Below are positions 17,401 through 26,168 of a stretch of 64,000 nt of DNA, piece by piece. The stretch is from Bacteroidia bacterium (lineage in GTDB: Bacteria; Bacteroidota; Bacteroidia; Bacteroidales; Dysgonomonadaceae): positions 1 to 64,000 of the forward strand of contig BNXH01000001.1 in assembly GCA_025999435.1 (NCBI GenBank), in the 5' to 3' direction. The number at the start of each line of letters is the position of its first letter. Position 1 is the first letter of the stretch. The notes under the pieces are model-generated. The model was not told the origin of the DNA. It saw only the letters and a program-made list of their open reading frames with translations, and made no database searches. The position numbers and the translations under genes are program-made.

Positions 17401-19000
17401 GTAATCTGAGACTTACATCAGGAATCCGTTCCTGTGTCATCGTCGCATTGCCCACAATCTTGCCAATAGGGAGATCGGCTTGTGCTTCCACTCCCATTTT
17501 TGAAGCATTATAGAACGCGCTGAAAGGAATATTGTTATATACATCTTTTTCGAAACCAATAGCATTTATTTCCCCTTGAGCCACAGCCTCTAAAGGAGCT
17601 TTATTTCCTTGCCGTGCTTTAAAATCCATATGTGAGGACAGTTGTCTCAGTCCTGTGTCTTCTCCGAGCAATTTACCCAGATTGAAGTTTTGCGTTTGCA
17701 AGCCGCCTGTCACATTAAAATTCGTAAAGGTGGTATCTATACTCCCGTTTGCCAGTAGTTTTATTGCTCCTTGCCGGCACCATGTTTCAGCATCCAGTTT
17801 AAATTTATTCAACTGTCCGTTTAATTTCCCTTTCAGATAAATATCGCCCATACCGGTAAGAATATCCGGGGAAACAAAAGTAGAATCTCCTAACCGCGCA
17901 AAAGCCTTGAGTGCAGCCGGAGACATCTTAAATTTATCAATAGAAAGGTTAATGTCCGAATTGCCATATCTTTCGTAGTTTGCAATAGAAGCTTTTCCTT
18001 GAATAATAGCATCTTCTCCGTAAGACAAGTTTATATTTTCTATATCTATGGCAGGCAGTGTACCTACTATTGACGTTTTCAGGTTTATTTTGTTTTTCAA
18101 AAATTTCAAATTGGGGAGAAAGGCCATTAAATCTTTTCCTTCTATTTCGGCATCTGTTGTTTCTATCTCAAATTGGTTAGAGGTCAGATTATATTTGGCC
18201 TTGTTTATGTTAAGATGGGAATTTGGCAGTTCGAGTGCAAGCCCGTCTACCCAAAGTTGAGATTTATCTGAAAAAAGATGCCCTTTTAAAGCCGTAATCT
18301 CGACTCCCGACTTTTCTCTTGCTTTCAAATTCTTCAGGGCAATATCTAAATTGTCGGTATCTATCGAGTTTAGGTTGAGACTGGCATTCAGATCATACAG
18401 CGAGATATGGGAAGAGTTGAACAAACCGGGAGATAAAGAGTCTGATAAAATATCATAATTCAACCGTCCATTTTTTATATTGATATTTTCGATTACTATT
18501 TTTAATGAGCTTTTCGTTGTATCTGTTTCTATTGTATCACTACCCGAAAAAGCATCTATTATGAATTGAAAATTAAGATCGCTGACACTGTCCTTTTGGT
18601 TTATATTAATAACAAAGTCATCGAGGTCTATTCCTGTTATAGCCAGCTTATTATTCTTAATAAATTCCCAGGGGCTGAGTCTTACCTCCAGATTGCGGGC
18701 ATAAAGCAGCGTGTCTTTGGATCGATCCTCTATATATATGCCTTTTAGTGTAGCCCGGTTAAATAATTTAAGGCGGACTTCATCTATCGAAACTTCTGTT
18801 TTTAGTGTGGTTTTTAATTGATCTACGGCAAAATCCGCTACTTTTTTCTGGACGGCAGGTATCGAAAGCAAAGCAAACAAAAACGCATTTAGTATTATAA
18901 AACCCAATACTATATACAGAAATATCCTAAAGAGCCTTTTTATAAGACTCTTTTTTTTCGGTTCTTCCGGCGCGCTTTTTAAATCTTGTTCTTCCGCCAT
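14459..19000 (-). CDS. tamB: TamB-like translocation and assembly module protein
   Basis: A 1513-residue envelope protein. One N-terminal transmembrane segment (about residues 24-47) anchors it in the inner membrane. A very long periplasmic repeat of beta-strands follows, and the C-terminal DUF490/TamB domain (about 1050-1450) ends with LTALMGNVLGDKWQIGANIES-type strands. A basic tail closes the protein. TamB-like bridges carry lipids or help insert outer-membrane proteins together with a TamA-type barrel. In Bacteroidota the partner is the lipidated barrel TamL, whose gene is 3.8 kb away at 22782-25076. The gene directly precedes the Smr gene. Confidence 0.88.
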   Translation of the reverse strand: MAEEQDLKSAPEEPKKKSLIKRLFRIFLYIVLGFIILNAFLFALLSIPAVQKKVADFAVDQLKTTLKTEVSIDEVRLKLFNRATLKGIYIEDRSKDTLLYARNLEVRLSPWEFIKNNKLAITGIDLDDFVININQKDSVSDLNFQFIIDAFSGSDTIETDTTKSSLKIVIENINIKNGRLNYDILSDSLSPGLFNSSHISLYDLNASLNLNSIDTDNLDIALKNLKAREKSGVEITALKGHLFSDKSQLWVDGLALELPNSHLNINKAKYNLTSNQFEIETTDAEIEGKDLMAFLPNLKFLKNKINLKTSIVGTLPAIDIENINLSYGEDAIIQGKASIANYERYGNSDINLSIDKFKMSPAALKAFARLGDSTFVSPDILTGMGDIYLKGKLNGQLNKFKLDAETWCRQGAIKLLANGSIDTTFTNFNVTGGLQTQNFNLGKLLGEDTGLRQLSSHMDFKARQGNKAPLEAVAQGEINAIGFEKDVYNNIPFSAFYNASKMGVEAQADLPIGKIVGNATMTQERIPDVSLRLRVDDLLVDHFYKDKNWVNPRLTMALNGNIKGLDIDHMVGKINIDSLYLHDDTNIGFKPGKFTLELGRDTNEKFITLTSSLFSANIRGQYTFVSIADEFTNLMHNYLPDVFQTTKRVKEAQNDFTFNITANNTEELGKIFTLPVDIIEPARIDGRINTIDKQISIKVNIPYIRFGDYDIKNTAITVSNVDSAFNIIANTGVLMENGIYRVSLNVDGADNTIYALSKIVSDNTTVNINGRLEASATFSRDEKDELISSLKIIPSEIKIQKLALNLLPAEIINKGTRTEISNLGIELNNKKYFGIDGIISKSESDSLKVYFSHAEIGDLLEAFEIKNIRGCLYGNVLLTNILDRPEMYTKDLEMADIVIFSDTLGTMKIDSQWSDYFGGVRLDAMLNKGDRNLAELDGTIYTVQDSLDLQLRLQEMPLKWIQPFVSDMLNKVDGTVSTNLIVEGSSKAPKIRGFLGFNDTQIGIDYTNVVYTISDTIRVAPDRIGFDNLTIRDSKGSKATVNATVTHKNFDNMKYSLNMQMNNLMVLNTMHRTDSLFYGRVYATGNVKINGTNDGINMDMQIKNDKNSVLNILLPQHSEASDYKSVVYINVPEEKLNNSLKDLIRRETPLPIKLNIKLNVTPDITLRVIMDQNTGDEMEAKGSGTIDFYYDMQNENMFARGDYALTDGKVKLNLQNIKKLDFKIQDGSKLYFKGDPLKTEFDITAYRRVRANLATLDNSFGMDGSTTKTMVDCILGIKGNMDKMDVTYNISLPEANDDVQRRVNTLISTEEQKIRNFASLVATGSFYVDMGGAGSSFGNSIWTNIASSALSSGLTALMGNVLGDKWQIGANIESNDGSVNDLNMTVNASTKLLDDKLKISTNLGYQTDRTANNALIGDFDVEYQLNSMWTLRGYSHTNDKYYRTAPTTQGIGIVYTKEAATLRRLFQSFKPRRRNRNIQQTIDSTRKVTDSARQKIAPVQQPIINEEKNKEKK

Positions 19001-19004
19001 CTAA

Positions 19005-19361
19005 TTATTTTAGTTTTTCAGACCATTCTTCTTCATTAAAGCCTACCAGAACAAAATCATCTGTAACGATCAAAGGGCGTTTGACAACCATCCCGTTTGA
19101 TGCCAGAATATCGATTAATTCGCTTTCAGAAGCAGATTTAACTTTCTCTTTCAGATTGTTTTCTTTATAAATGTTCCCGGATGTATTGAAAAATTTATTG
19201 ATTGATAACCCACTTCGTTTAATCCATGAAGCCAGTTCTTCTTTATTAGGTTTATCCTTGTATATATCCCGGGATATTGTGTCTATATTATTGTTTTTTA
19301 ACCATTTGCCCGCGTTTTGACAGGTGCTGCATTTTGGGTATTGTAAAAATAGTATATTCAT
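19005..19361 (-). CDS. ArsC/Spx-family thioredoxin-like reductase
   Basis: A 118-residue protein of the ArsC/Spx/YffB family. The N-terminal CSTC (C11, C14) lies in QYPKCSTCQNAGKWL, and RPLIVTDDFVLVGFNEEEW near the C-terminus holds the conserved RP. Having CxxC rather than a single Cys, it looks more like Spx/MgsR than classical arsenate reductase, but no RNA-polymerase-binding role can be claimed. The stop is 4 bases before the tamB start, so the gene could lead the tamB-Smr operon. Confidence 0.78.
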   Translation of the reverse strand: MNILFLQYPKCSTCQNAGKWLKNNNIDTISRDIYKDKPNKEELASWIKRSGLSINKFFNTSGNIYKENNLKEKVKSASESELIDILASNGMVVKRPLIVTDDFVLVGFNEEEWSEKLK

Positions 19362-19393
19362 GAGTTATTGTCTTAGAAGTTGTATCATATATG

Positions 19394-19401
19394 CAAAAAT
19401 A
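19394..19401 (-). promoter_or_regulatory. -7 promoter element of the ArsC-like/tamB operon
   Basis: The minus strand reads TATTTTTG at 19401-19394, followed by C, an exact TAnnTTTG. It lies 33 bases before the ATG at 19361. No convincing -33 box. Confidence 0.45.
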
Positions 19402-19477
19402 CAGATTTACTAATAAAATAACGTAGATGAATCGTTTAAAGTTCTCTAGTTTTAGTCCTTACGCGTGATAATTTACT

Positions 19478-19485
19478 TATTTTTG
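19478..19485 (+). promoter_or_regulatory. -7 promoter element of the yicC operon
   Basis: TATTTTTG at 19478-19485 is an exact TAnnTTTG, 22 bases before the yicC ATG at 19508. It drives the yicC-gmk-nadD-queA cluster and diverges from the ArsC-like/tamB promoter. Confidence 0.5.
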
Positions 19486-19507
19486 TACCAAAATTAAAAA
19501 TATAAGC

Positions 19508-20380
19508 ATGGTACAATCAATGACTGGCTTTGGAAAAGCCTCTGCCGAGTTCGATAAAAGGAAGATTACAGTTGAAGTAAAGTCTCTTAATAGCAAGCAA
19601 CTGGACCTATCAGTCCGTCTTCCGAACTTATATAAAGAAAACGAAATGACCGTGCGAAATCTTTTGTCACGGGTGTTAGAGCGTGGCAAAATAGATTTTT
19701 TGATATATGTGGAAAATATAGGAACAGAAACGGCGACTCAGATCAATCAGGTTCTGTTGGAAGGTTACTATCTTCAGATAAAAGAATCGGCGGAAAGGTT
19801 AGGTATCGATACTCCACAAGACTGGTTTCAGGTATTACTCCGGATTCCGGATGTACTGAAATATGAAACTCAGGAAGTAGATGAGGAAGAATGGGCGTTT
19901 GTAATGAAGATTATCGAGGATGCCTTGAACCAACTACAATCGTTCCGCAAACAAGAAGGGAACATGTTGAACAGGCTGTTTGAAGAAAAGATAGCTAATA
20001 TATCCGCATTACTATCTGATATAGAACCTTATGAAGCTGAACGTGTGGAAAAAGTAAAAGGACGCATCACGGAAGCTTTGCAAAAAATAGAAGATTTCGA
20101 CTATGATAAAAACCGGTTCGAGCAGGAAATGATCTATTATATCGAAAAACTGGATATAAACGAAGAAAAATCCCGTTTATCGAATCACATGAAATATTTT
20201 TTAGAGACAATAAATACAGGTGCGGGGCAAGGGAAGAAACTTGGATTTATTGCTCAGGAAATGGGGCGGGAGATAAACACGATGGGCTCGAAATCGAATC
20301 ATGCGGAAATGCAACAGATTGTTGTTCGCATGAAAGACGAGTTGGAGCAAATAAAAGAACAAGTATTAAACGTCCTTTAA
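19508..20380 (+). CDS. yicC: YicC/YloC family endoribonuclease
   Basis: A 290-residue protein of the YicC family. It begins with the signature MVQSMTGFGKAS (1-12) and contains KSLNSKQLDLSVRLP (about 24-38). The C-terminal DUF1732 part contains EEKSRLSNHMKYFLE, GKKLGFIAQEMGREINTMGSKS and the closing KDELEQIKEQVLNV helix. E. coli YicC is an endoribonuclease involved in small-RNA turnover. The gene is commonly upstream of gmk, as here, 12 bases apart. Confidence 0.92.
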   Translation: MVQSMTGFGKASAEFDKRKITVEVKSLNSKQLDLSVRLPNLYKENEMTVRNLLSRVLERGKIDFLIYVENIGTETATQINQVLLEGYYLQIKESAERLGIDTPQDWFQVLLRIPDVLKYETQEVDEEEWAFVMKIIEDALNQLQSFRKQEGNMLNRLFEEKIANISALLSDIEPYEAERVEKVKGRITEALQKIEDFDYDKNRFEQEMIYYIEKLDINEEKSRLSNHMKYFLETINTGAGQGKKLGFIAQEMGREINTMGSKSNHAEMQQIVVRMKDELEQIKEQVLNVL

Positions 20381-20392
20381 TCTATCGGTGGA

Positions 20393-20956
20393 ATGGGTAA
20401 ATTAATCATCTTTTCGGCTCCATCGGGATCGGGTAAATCTACTATTGTCAATTATTTACTCTCTCAAAATATAAATCTGCAATTCTCGATATCTGCAACC
20501 AGCCGTCTTCCCAGAGGAGAAGAAAAGCATGGTATAGAATACTATTTTCATACTCCGGAAATCTTTCGTGAAAAGATTGCAAATGGAGAGTTTCTTGAAT
20601 ATGAAGAGGTTTATAAAGATAAGTTCTACGGAACTTTAAAATCGGAAGTAGAACGGATATTGAATAACGGGGGCAATGTTATCTTTGATGTAGATGTTGT
20701 AGGCGGATGTAATATTAAAAAATATTATGGAGATAAGGCCTTGTCGGTATTTATAGAACCACCCTCAATAGAGGAGCTTCGCAACCGGCTTGAAAAAAGA
20801 GGAACAGACTCGCCGGAGGTGATCGAAGCACGAGTAGCAAAGGCAGAGCAGGAAATAACATATGCATCCCGGTTTGATGTTATTATTAAAAACGACGATC
20901 TGGAGGAGGCAAAGGCAAAGGCTTTAAAAATTGTAACTGAATTTCTGAATAAATGA
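20393..20956 (+). CDS. gmk: Guanylate kinase
   Basis: A 187-residue GMP kinase making GDP. The P-loop is APSGSGKST (about residues 9-17); SATSRLPRGEEKHGIEYYF is the GMP-binding region and LEYEEVYKDKFYGT the conserved lid region. FDVDVVGGCNIKK corresponds to the usual DVDVQGA strand. Normal length. The end overlaps the nadD start by 4 bases (ATGA), showing translational coupling in the yicC-gmk-nadD operon. Confidence 0.95.
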   Translation: MGKLIIFSAPSGSGKSTIVNYLLSQNINLQFSISATSRLPRGEEKHGIEYYFHTPEIFREKIANGEFLEYEEVYKDKFYGTLKSEVERILNNGGNVIFDVDVVGGCNIKKYYGDKALSVFIEPPSIEELRNRLEKRGTDSPEVIEARVAKAEQEITYASRFDVIIKNDDLEEAKAKALKIVTEFLNK

Positions 20957-21528
20957 ATATCGGTATATTTTCAGGATCTTTTAACCCTATACATGTGGGG
21001 CACGTCATTTTGGCTAACTATATTGTCGAATTCACAGAGATAGATGAAATATGGTTTCTGGTGAGTCCTCAGAATCCGTTGAAATCTGAGGATGAACTGT
21101 CAGACGAACAATCACGGTTGGAAATGACTAAGCTTGCCTTGCAAAAATATGCAAAGTTTAAAGTAAGCGACTTTGAGTTCTCCATGCCAAAACCGTCGTA
21201 CACAATAGATACACTCAGATCCTTACGGGAAAAATATCCGGACGATACCTTTTTGTTAATTATTGGCGCTGACAACTGGAATGTATTTGAGAGTTGGAGG
21301 GAATACGATAAAATATGGGAAGAGTTTGCACTGAAAGTATACCCGCGATTAGGCTCACGCATTACGATCCCTAATAAATTGAAATATAGGGTAGAGGCAC
21401 TGGATTCTCCGATTGTAGAAATGTCGTCTACATTTATCCGGGAGAGTATAGCAGAAGGAAAAAATATAAGCGCGTTTTTGCCGGAAGGCGTATATGAATA
21501 TATTATAGAAAAAGGGCTTTACAAATGA
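20953..21528 (+). CDS. nadD: Nicotinate-nucleotide adenylyltransferase
   Basis: A 191-residue enzyme adenylating nicotinate mononucleotide in NAD synthesis. The nucleotidyltransferase signature GSFNPIHVGH (7-16) is at the N-terminus; LIIGADNWNVFESWREYDKI (about 94-113) and the C-terminal SSTFIRESIAEGK (ISSTxIR-like motif) are diagnostic. Overlaps gmk by 4 bases; 38 bases separate it from queA. Confidence 0.95.
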   Translation: MNIGIFSGSFNPIHVGHVILANYIVEFTEIDEIWFLVSPQNPLKSEDELSDEQSRLEMTKLALQKYAKFKVSDFEFSMPKPSYTIDTLRSLREKYPDDTFLLIIGADNWNVFESWREYDKIWEEFALKVYPRLGSRITIPNKLKYRVEALDSPIVEMSSTFIRESIAEGKNISAFLPEGVYEYIIEKGLYK

Positions 21529-21566
21529 GAAAACGGGATTCGTTTTCATATGCTGAATAAAAATGA

Positions 21567-22781
21567 ATGAAAGAAACTTTAAATATTCATATTGAAGACT
21601 ATAATTATAACTTACCTGAGGAACGAATAGCAAAATATCCGTTGGATAGGAGGGATCAATCGAAATTACTTGTTTACAAAGGTGGTGAAATCACAGATGA
21701 TATTTTTTGCAATCTGGGTGGTTATCTTCCCGATAACAGTCTTATGATATTCAATAATACGAAGGTCATTCAGGCACGTTTACATTTTAATAAAAGTACA
21801 GGTGCGCGGATTGAAATATTTTGTCTGGAACCATACCTGCCAAATGACTATCAGGTTAATTTTCAGCAGACTCATAAATGCTCTTGGGTTTGCCTTGTCG
21901 GGAATCTGAAAAAATGGAAAGAGGGTGGTCTTTCAAAAGAGATCGTTCTAAACGGTGAAAAGGTTATAATTGTAGCCAACAGGATACAATCGCACGGAGA
22001 TTCCCATATTATAGAATTTGAATGGGATAAGCCGGTTTCTTTTTCAGAAATACTTGAAGTAATGGGAGAATTGCCTATTCCTCCTTATTTGAACCGGGAT
22101 ACAGAAGAGAAAGATAAACAAACCTATCAGACTGTCTATTCCAAAATAGACGGATCGGTGGCAGCCCCGACAGCGGGACTACACTTTACGCCGGAGGTCT
22201 TCGATTCTCTCAAAAACAAGGGGATAGGAACAGCCGAAATAACCCTGCATGTAGGAGCGGGAACTTTCAAGCCTGTAAAATCGGAGCAAATAGCAGATCA
22301 TGTGATGCACGCTGAGTTTATATCCGTCAGGAAAGAGATTATAGAGCAACTGTTAAATCATAACGGAAAGATTATAGCAGTAGGGACAACTTCGGTTCGC
22401 ACCTTGGAAAGCCTTTATTATATTGGACAAATATTGGAAGAAGACGGAAGTCCGGATAGCTTAAAAGTTTGGCAATGGCAACCCTATGAAAGTGAAAAGA
22501 AAGTGACGGTGAAGCAGGCTTTGGAAAATATAATTTCATATCTCGACAAGAATAATTTATCGTCTCTGATTTCCGAGACGCAAATAATGATTGCTCCGGG
22601 CTATACTTACCGGATAGTAGACGGCATTATTACCAATTTTCACCAGCCAAAGAGTACATTGCTTCTGCTTGTCTCTGCGTTTTTAGGCAATACGGATTGG
22701 AAAAATATATATCAACATGCTATGGAAAACAATTATCGTTTTTTGAGCTATGGAGACAGTTCCCTGCTGTTGAAAGAATAA
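21567..22781 (+). CDS. QueA-family S-adenosylmethionine:tRNA ribosyltransferase-isomerase, long form
   Basis: A 404-residue member of the QueA family, which transfers and isomerises the ribosyl group of SAM onto preQ1-tRNA in queuosine synthesis. Family motifs: FNNTKVIQARL (about 61-71), GSVAAPTAGLHFT (about 193-205), HVGAGTFKPVK and AVGTTSVRTLES. It is about 50 residues longer than E. coli or B. subtilis QueA, with a diverged central segment (QTHKCSWVCLVGNLKKWKEG, about 107-126). It may therefore be a paralogue rather than the main QueA, so no symbol is given. It converges with tamL with no intergenic base. Confidence 0.8.
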   Translation: MKETLNIHIEDYNYNLPEERIAKYPLDRRDQSKLLVYKGGEITDDIFCNLGGYLPDNSLMIFNNTKVIQARLHFNKSTGARIEIFCLEPYLPNDYQVNFQQTHKCSWVCLVGNLKKWKEGGLSKEIVLNGEKVIIVANRIQSHGDSHIIEFEWDKPVSFSEILEVMGELPIPPYLNRDTEEKDKQTYQTVYSKIDGSVAAPTAGLHFTPEVFDSLKNKGIGTAEITLHVGAGTFKPVKSEQIADHVMHAEFISVRKEIIEQLLNHNGKIIAVGTTSVRTLESLYYIGQILEEDGSPDSLKVWQWQPYESEKKVTVKQALENIISYLDKNNLSSLISETQIMIAPGYTYRIVDGIITNFHQPKSTLLLLVSAFLGNTDWKNIYQHAMENNYRFLSYGDSSLLLKE

Positions 22782-25076
22782 TCAGAACGGATAGCCAATA
22801 CCAAAGTGGAAGGCCATATTTTTCAATGGTTTTTTGAACAAAACAAAACGATCGGATTGATCCCGTCCCGGATCATATGCTTTTGTCCCCAGGTCGAAAC
22901 GTAGAAGGAGAAACCCTAAATCCAGTCTAAGTCCCAATCCGTAAGCAACTGCTATTTCTTTGTAAAAGCTATTAAAAGCGAATTGTCCATCCGGTTGGCT
23001 ATCATAATTTTTCAATGTCCATATATTTCCGGCATCGATAAATTGAGCAAATTCAAACAGTTCGCTGACCTTCATCCTGTTTTCTATACTGAACTCGAGT
23101 TTCATATCTCCGGTCTGATTTACAAAGTCGGCTTCCATCCCGTCTTGTATCGATCGTTTATAAGATCCCGGTCCTAAAGACCGGGTACTCCAACCTCTCA
23201 CGCTATTCGCTCCTCCTGCAAAAAAACGTCGTTCGAAAGGAAGAACATCCGAATTCCCATATGGATGGGCAAGCCCTAATCCTACATGATATGCCAGTGA
23301 ATGCCTTTTTGAAAAATAAAATGTACGGGCATAATCAATACTACCTTTCACATATTCGGCATAGACCACTCCCAGTATGTTTTTTTGACCGTATTCATCG
23401 GGTTTTGCTCCATTTAAGGAAGTTACCAGCCGGGGTATGGCTCCTGCCACTTCAAATGATCCCCTGAGGGTGAATGTCGGATATAATGTAGTAAAACGGC
23501 GGCTGTTGACTAAAGTGAATGAATAAGCAGTGCGTGCAACAAGCTGGTTGTTATAGCTTTCTTTTAATAGTGGGTTTTTTGAGATATTTGAATAGAGAGT
23601 ATCAGACATCCAGGGCATCCGGATGTAGTTTATGTCTATCACATCTAAGCTGTGGCGTAGCATGTTTCTTTTTGAAGACCAGCCGTAAGTGATCGTCCCA
23701 TTAAAGAACTGACGTGTATATTCCGGCCGATGCTGATTGTTTAGTCCAATAGAGAATTGTGTTGTTGCAGAAGGTTGTTCGCGCCAACTCTTCTGTAGCC
23801 ATGGTAGTAAAAACATCGGGAAGGAAAGGCTGGTTTCTATACCATATTCGTAGAAGCTCTGGTTCATCAGGTCGGTATTTTTACTTCCTGTAATAAATTC
23901 ATAAGCTCCTTTTAATTTAATATTTAGTCTCTCGCCTCCATTGAATAGATTCTGATGCTGATAAGATATACTGGGTGCAATACCGAAATCTCCGGCCGAG
24001 TTTGTTCCATCTATGGCTGTACTGAACCAGTGAACATTTGCCGGTAATAATGTGATAATAGCGTCAAGTTTCGTACTATCTCCGGATGACGGATGGACAT
24101 CTATATTTGTTTGTTTTATAGCTCCCATATTATTGTATCCTTCGTAAGTTCGATTTAAAGCATAGTCTGAGAAATAAGAATCTTTTTGTAAAAAGTTATT
24201 CCGTGTTATCGTAGAATTCCGCAGGAAATTGTTTCGCCCGCGAATGATTTTTATTCCTTTTATTTCTGTGGTATCTGCATTCCTGAAAAACCACCGGTTG
24301 CCGACTTGTCGCCCGTCTGTGGATGAATTTAAAGTATTCAAACCGGAAATTACAGTTATATTATTTATTTTGTAGCGTATATGTGAAAGACTGTCTTTCC
24401 TCGGATAGACATCCATATACAAGTCTACTTCGTGTGAGTTTAATGTAGTATCTGCCTTAAAATACAGATATTCTTTAGAGAAATCAAAGTAGCCTACGTT
24501 TCTCATAATGTTATTTACTTGTAGCCGCTCTTGTTCTAACATCTCCACATCGAACATATCTCCTTCGCTCAATAAGGGTTTTATCGGGATGCGACTCATA
24601 ATTCGTGTCATGGTGGTATCGCTGAGTGTATACCGATAGTTACGGATAAGATAAGGAATTCCGCCTTTGAGATCGTATGTTACAGACATTTTTTTGCCTT
24701 TGGTTTTTAGAGTCATATCTACCCGGGCATCCAGATATCCCTGATTATTTAATTGTTTCTTTAACTGGTTTACTGAGATAGCAGTCTGAGTATTACTGAA
24801 TATTACGGGTGCCTGCCCTATTTTTCTTATCATCCTTGTCGTCCATTTACTGGTATCTTGACCGGCCATATTATATATTCCTAAACCGACTTTCCCCAAA
24901 AACAGAAAACTTGAATTGGGTTGTTGCCTTACAAAATCCTCTAAATCAGACGTCGCGTTTTTTGTGTCGTGTTTCACGTTGAAGCCATCCAACAGGTAAC
25001 TACCTTCAGGTATGTTCTTAGTGGTGTTGCATGCCATAAAAACAAGTAACAGTATATATACGATTTTGTGCTTCAT
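22782..25076 (-). CDS. tamL: TamL: lipidated BamA/TamA-family outer-membrane assembly barrel
   Basis: A 764-residue protein. The N-terminal signal MKHKIVYILLLVFMAC gives lipidated C16, the mark of Bacteroidota TamL rather than TamA. A POTRA-like region (about residues 25-300) is followed by a 16-strand Omp85 barrel (about 330-764). The RRFFAGGANSVRGW segment in the C-terminal third is the conserved Omp85 lid-loop VRGF/VRGW motif. The protein ends in aromatic FGIGYPF. It is expected to work with TamB, encoded at 14459-19000, in outer-membrane assembly. Its promoter is so close that the transcript may be leaderless. Confidence 0.88.
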   Translation of the reverse strand: MKHKIVYILLLVFMACNTTKNIPEGSYLLDGFNVKHDTKNATSDLEDFVRQQPNSSFLFLGKVGLGIYNMAGQDTSKWTTRMIRKIGQAPVIFSNTQTAISVNQLKKQLNNQGYLDARVDMTLKTKGKKMSVTYDLKGGIPYLIRNYRYTLSDTTMTRIMSRIPIKPLLSEGDMFDVEMLEQERLQVNNIMRNVGYFDFSKEYLYFKADTTLNSHEVDLYMDVYPRKDSLSHIRYKINNITVISGLNTLNSSTDGRQVGNRWFFRNADTTEIKGIKIIRGRNNFLRNSTITRNNFLQKDSYFSDYALNRTYEGYNNMGAIKQTNIDVHPSSGDSTKLDAIITLLPANVHWFSTAIDGTNSAGDFGIAPSISYQHQNLFNGGERLNIKLKGAYEFITGSKNTDLMNQSFYEYGIETSLSFPMFLLPWLQKSWREQPSATTQFSIGLNNQHRPEYTRQFFNGTITYGWSSKRNMLRHSLDVIDINYIRMPWMSDTLYSNISKNPLLKESYNNQLVARTAYSFTLVNSRRFTTLYPTFTLRGSFEVAGAIPRLVTSLNGAKPDEYGQKNILGVVYAEYVKGSIDYARTFYFSKRHSLAYHVGLGLAHPYGNSDVLPFERRFFAGGANSVRGWSTRSLGPGSYKRSIQDGMEADFVNQTGDMKLEFSIENRMKVSELFEFAQFIDAGNIWTLKNYDSQPDGQFAFNSFYKEIAVAYGLGLRLDLGFLLLRFDLGTKAYDPGRDQSDRFVLFKKPLKNMAFHFGIGYPF

Positions 25077-25080
25077 CTTA

Positions 25081-25110
25081 CAAAGATATAATGTTTAACA
25101 AATTGACAAA
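25081..25110 (-). promoter_or_regulatory. Promoter of tamL, nearly abutting the start codon
   Basis: On the minus strand TTTG (25110-25107), an 18-base spacer and TATCTTTG (25088-25081) match the Bacteroidetes consensus. The -7 element ends only 4 bases before the tamL ATG at 25076. The transcript would start at or very near the start codon. Confidence 0.55.
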
Positions 25111-25552
25111 GCAGAGATGTCAGTAATATAGGGCAAAAAAAAATTTAACCCCTACCGGAATAAACAGTTAGCAGTAGTGAGTAGTCAGTAGTGAGCGCTC
25201 AGAACTTAAAATTTAAAACTCATAACTTTTTAACTCCTGCCTTTCTTTTAACTAAAAAGTAACAAACCTCTACAGTCAACAGTTATCAGTCAACAGTCAA
25301 CAACTTGTACCTCGTATCTCGTCTACTCGTAACTGTTTCCAAAAAGTAACAAACTTCTACAACTATTTTTTAGCTTTTAGCCGTTAGCCCCTTGCTCGCG
25401 CAGCTACCCTCTTTGTCATCCTGACCGCAGGGAAGGATCCCGATCCCCGGAAGACAGGAGATGCTTCCTCTCGTCAGCATGACAAACCAGAATTTAACTA
25501 AAAAGTAACAAACTTCTACAGTTAGCAGTAAACAGTAGTCAGCCAACAAGAC
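25111..25552. repeat. Low-complexity and dispersed-repeat stretch upstream of tamL
   Basis: This non-coding stretch is built from short repeated words. AACTAAAAAGTAACAAAC-type motifs occur near 25250, 25340 and 25494. Runs of CAGTCAACAGT-like hexamers lie at 25180-25200, 25271-25302 and 25520-25545. ACCTCGTATCTCGTCTAC at 25309-25326 recurs at 26599-26616. At 25412-25486 a palindrome-like element has ends TTTGTCATCCTGAC and GTCAGCATGACAAA (13 of 14 pair). I see no convincing gene. Confidence 0.7.
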
Positions 25553-25703
25553 CTTTTCGTCATTGCAAATTCGAAGAATCGGCGGAGCCAACAGGAGTGA
25601 AGCAATCCAGAGTATTGATTATTAATGGATTGCTTCGGGTAAACCCTCGCAATGACGAGAGAAAAACTCCTTCCTCCTTTTAACTAAAAAGTAACAAACT
25701 CCC

Positions 25704-25973
25704 ATAGTACATGACAAAAAATATTTTATATATATTTAAAAGGCTTATTATGTTGCCCTTACAGGGCACGGTTCCCTAGTCTGTCATCTCACCGGGGAGT
25801 TACCCCGGGCTGGGATATATCAGGCTTTCAGCCTGTTTCTTTCCACGATGCCCTGAAGGGGCTACATAATATAGCCCAATGGCGACGCCTTGGGTGGGAA
25901 AACGAAATCTCCTGAAACCGCACCCTGTAAGGGCAATATAAGATTTTGTAATATTTTTTGTCATGTACTATGC
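25704..25973. mobile_element. 270-bp MITE-like element, copy 1
   Basis: Perfect 23-bp terminal inverted repeats at 25704-25726 and 25951-25973 (outer bases CATAGTACATGAC). A second inverted pair lies inside: TTGCCCTTACAGGG at 25754-25767 and CCCTGTAAGGGCAA at 25924-25937. Further GC-rich hairpins lie between (for example CAGGCTTTCAGCCTG near 25822). No transposase is encoded. As RNA or single-stranded DNA the whole unit would fold back on itself. Confidence 0.7.
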
Positions 25974-26168
25974 AAACTCCACACTCAGTAGTCAACAGTC
26001 AACAGTAAACAGTCGGCCTTTTCGTCATTGCGAATTTGAAAAATCGGCGGAGCCAACAGGAGTGAAGCAATCCAGAGTATTGATTATTAATGGATTGCTT
26101 CGGGTAAACCCTCGCAATGACGAGAGAAAAACTCCTTCCTCCTTTTAACTAAAATGTAACAAACTCCC

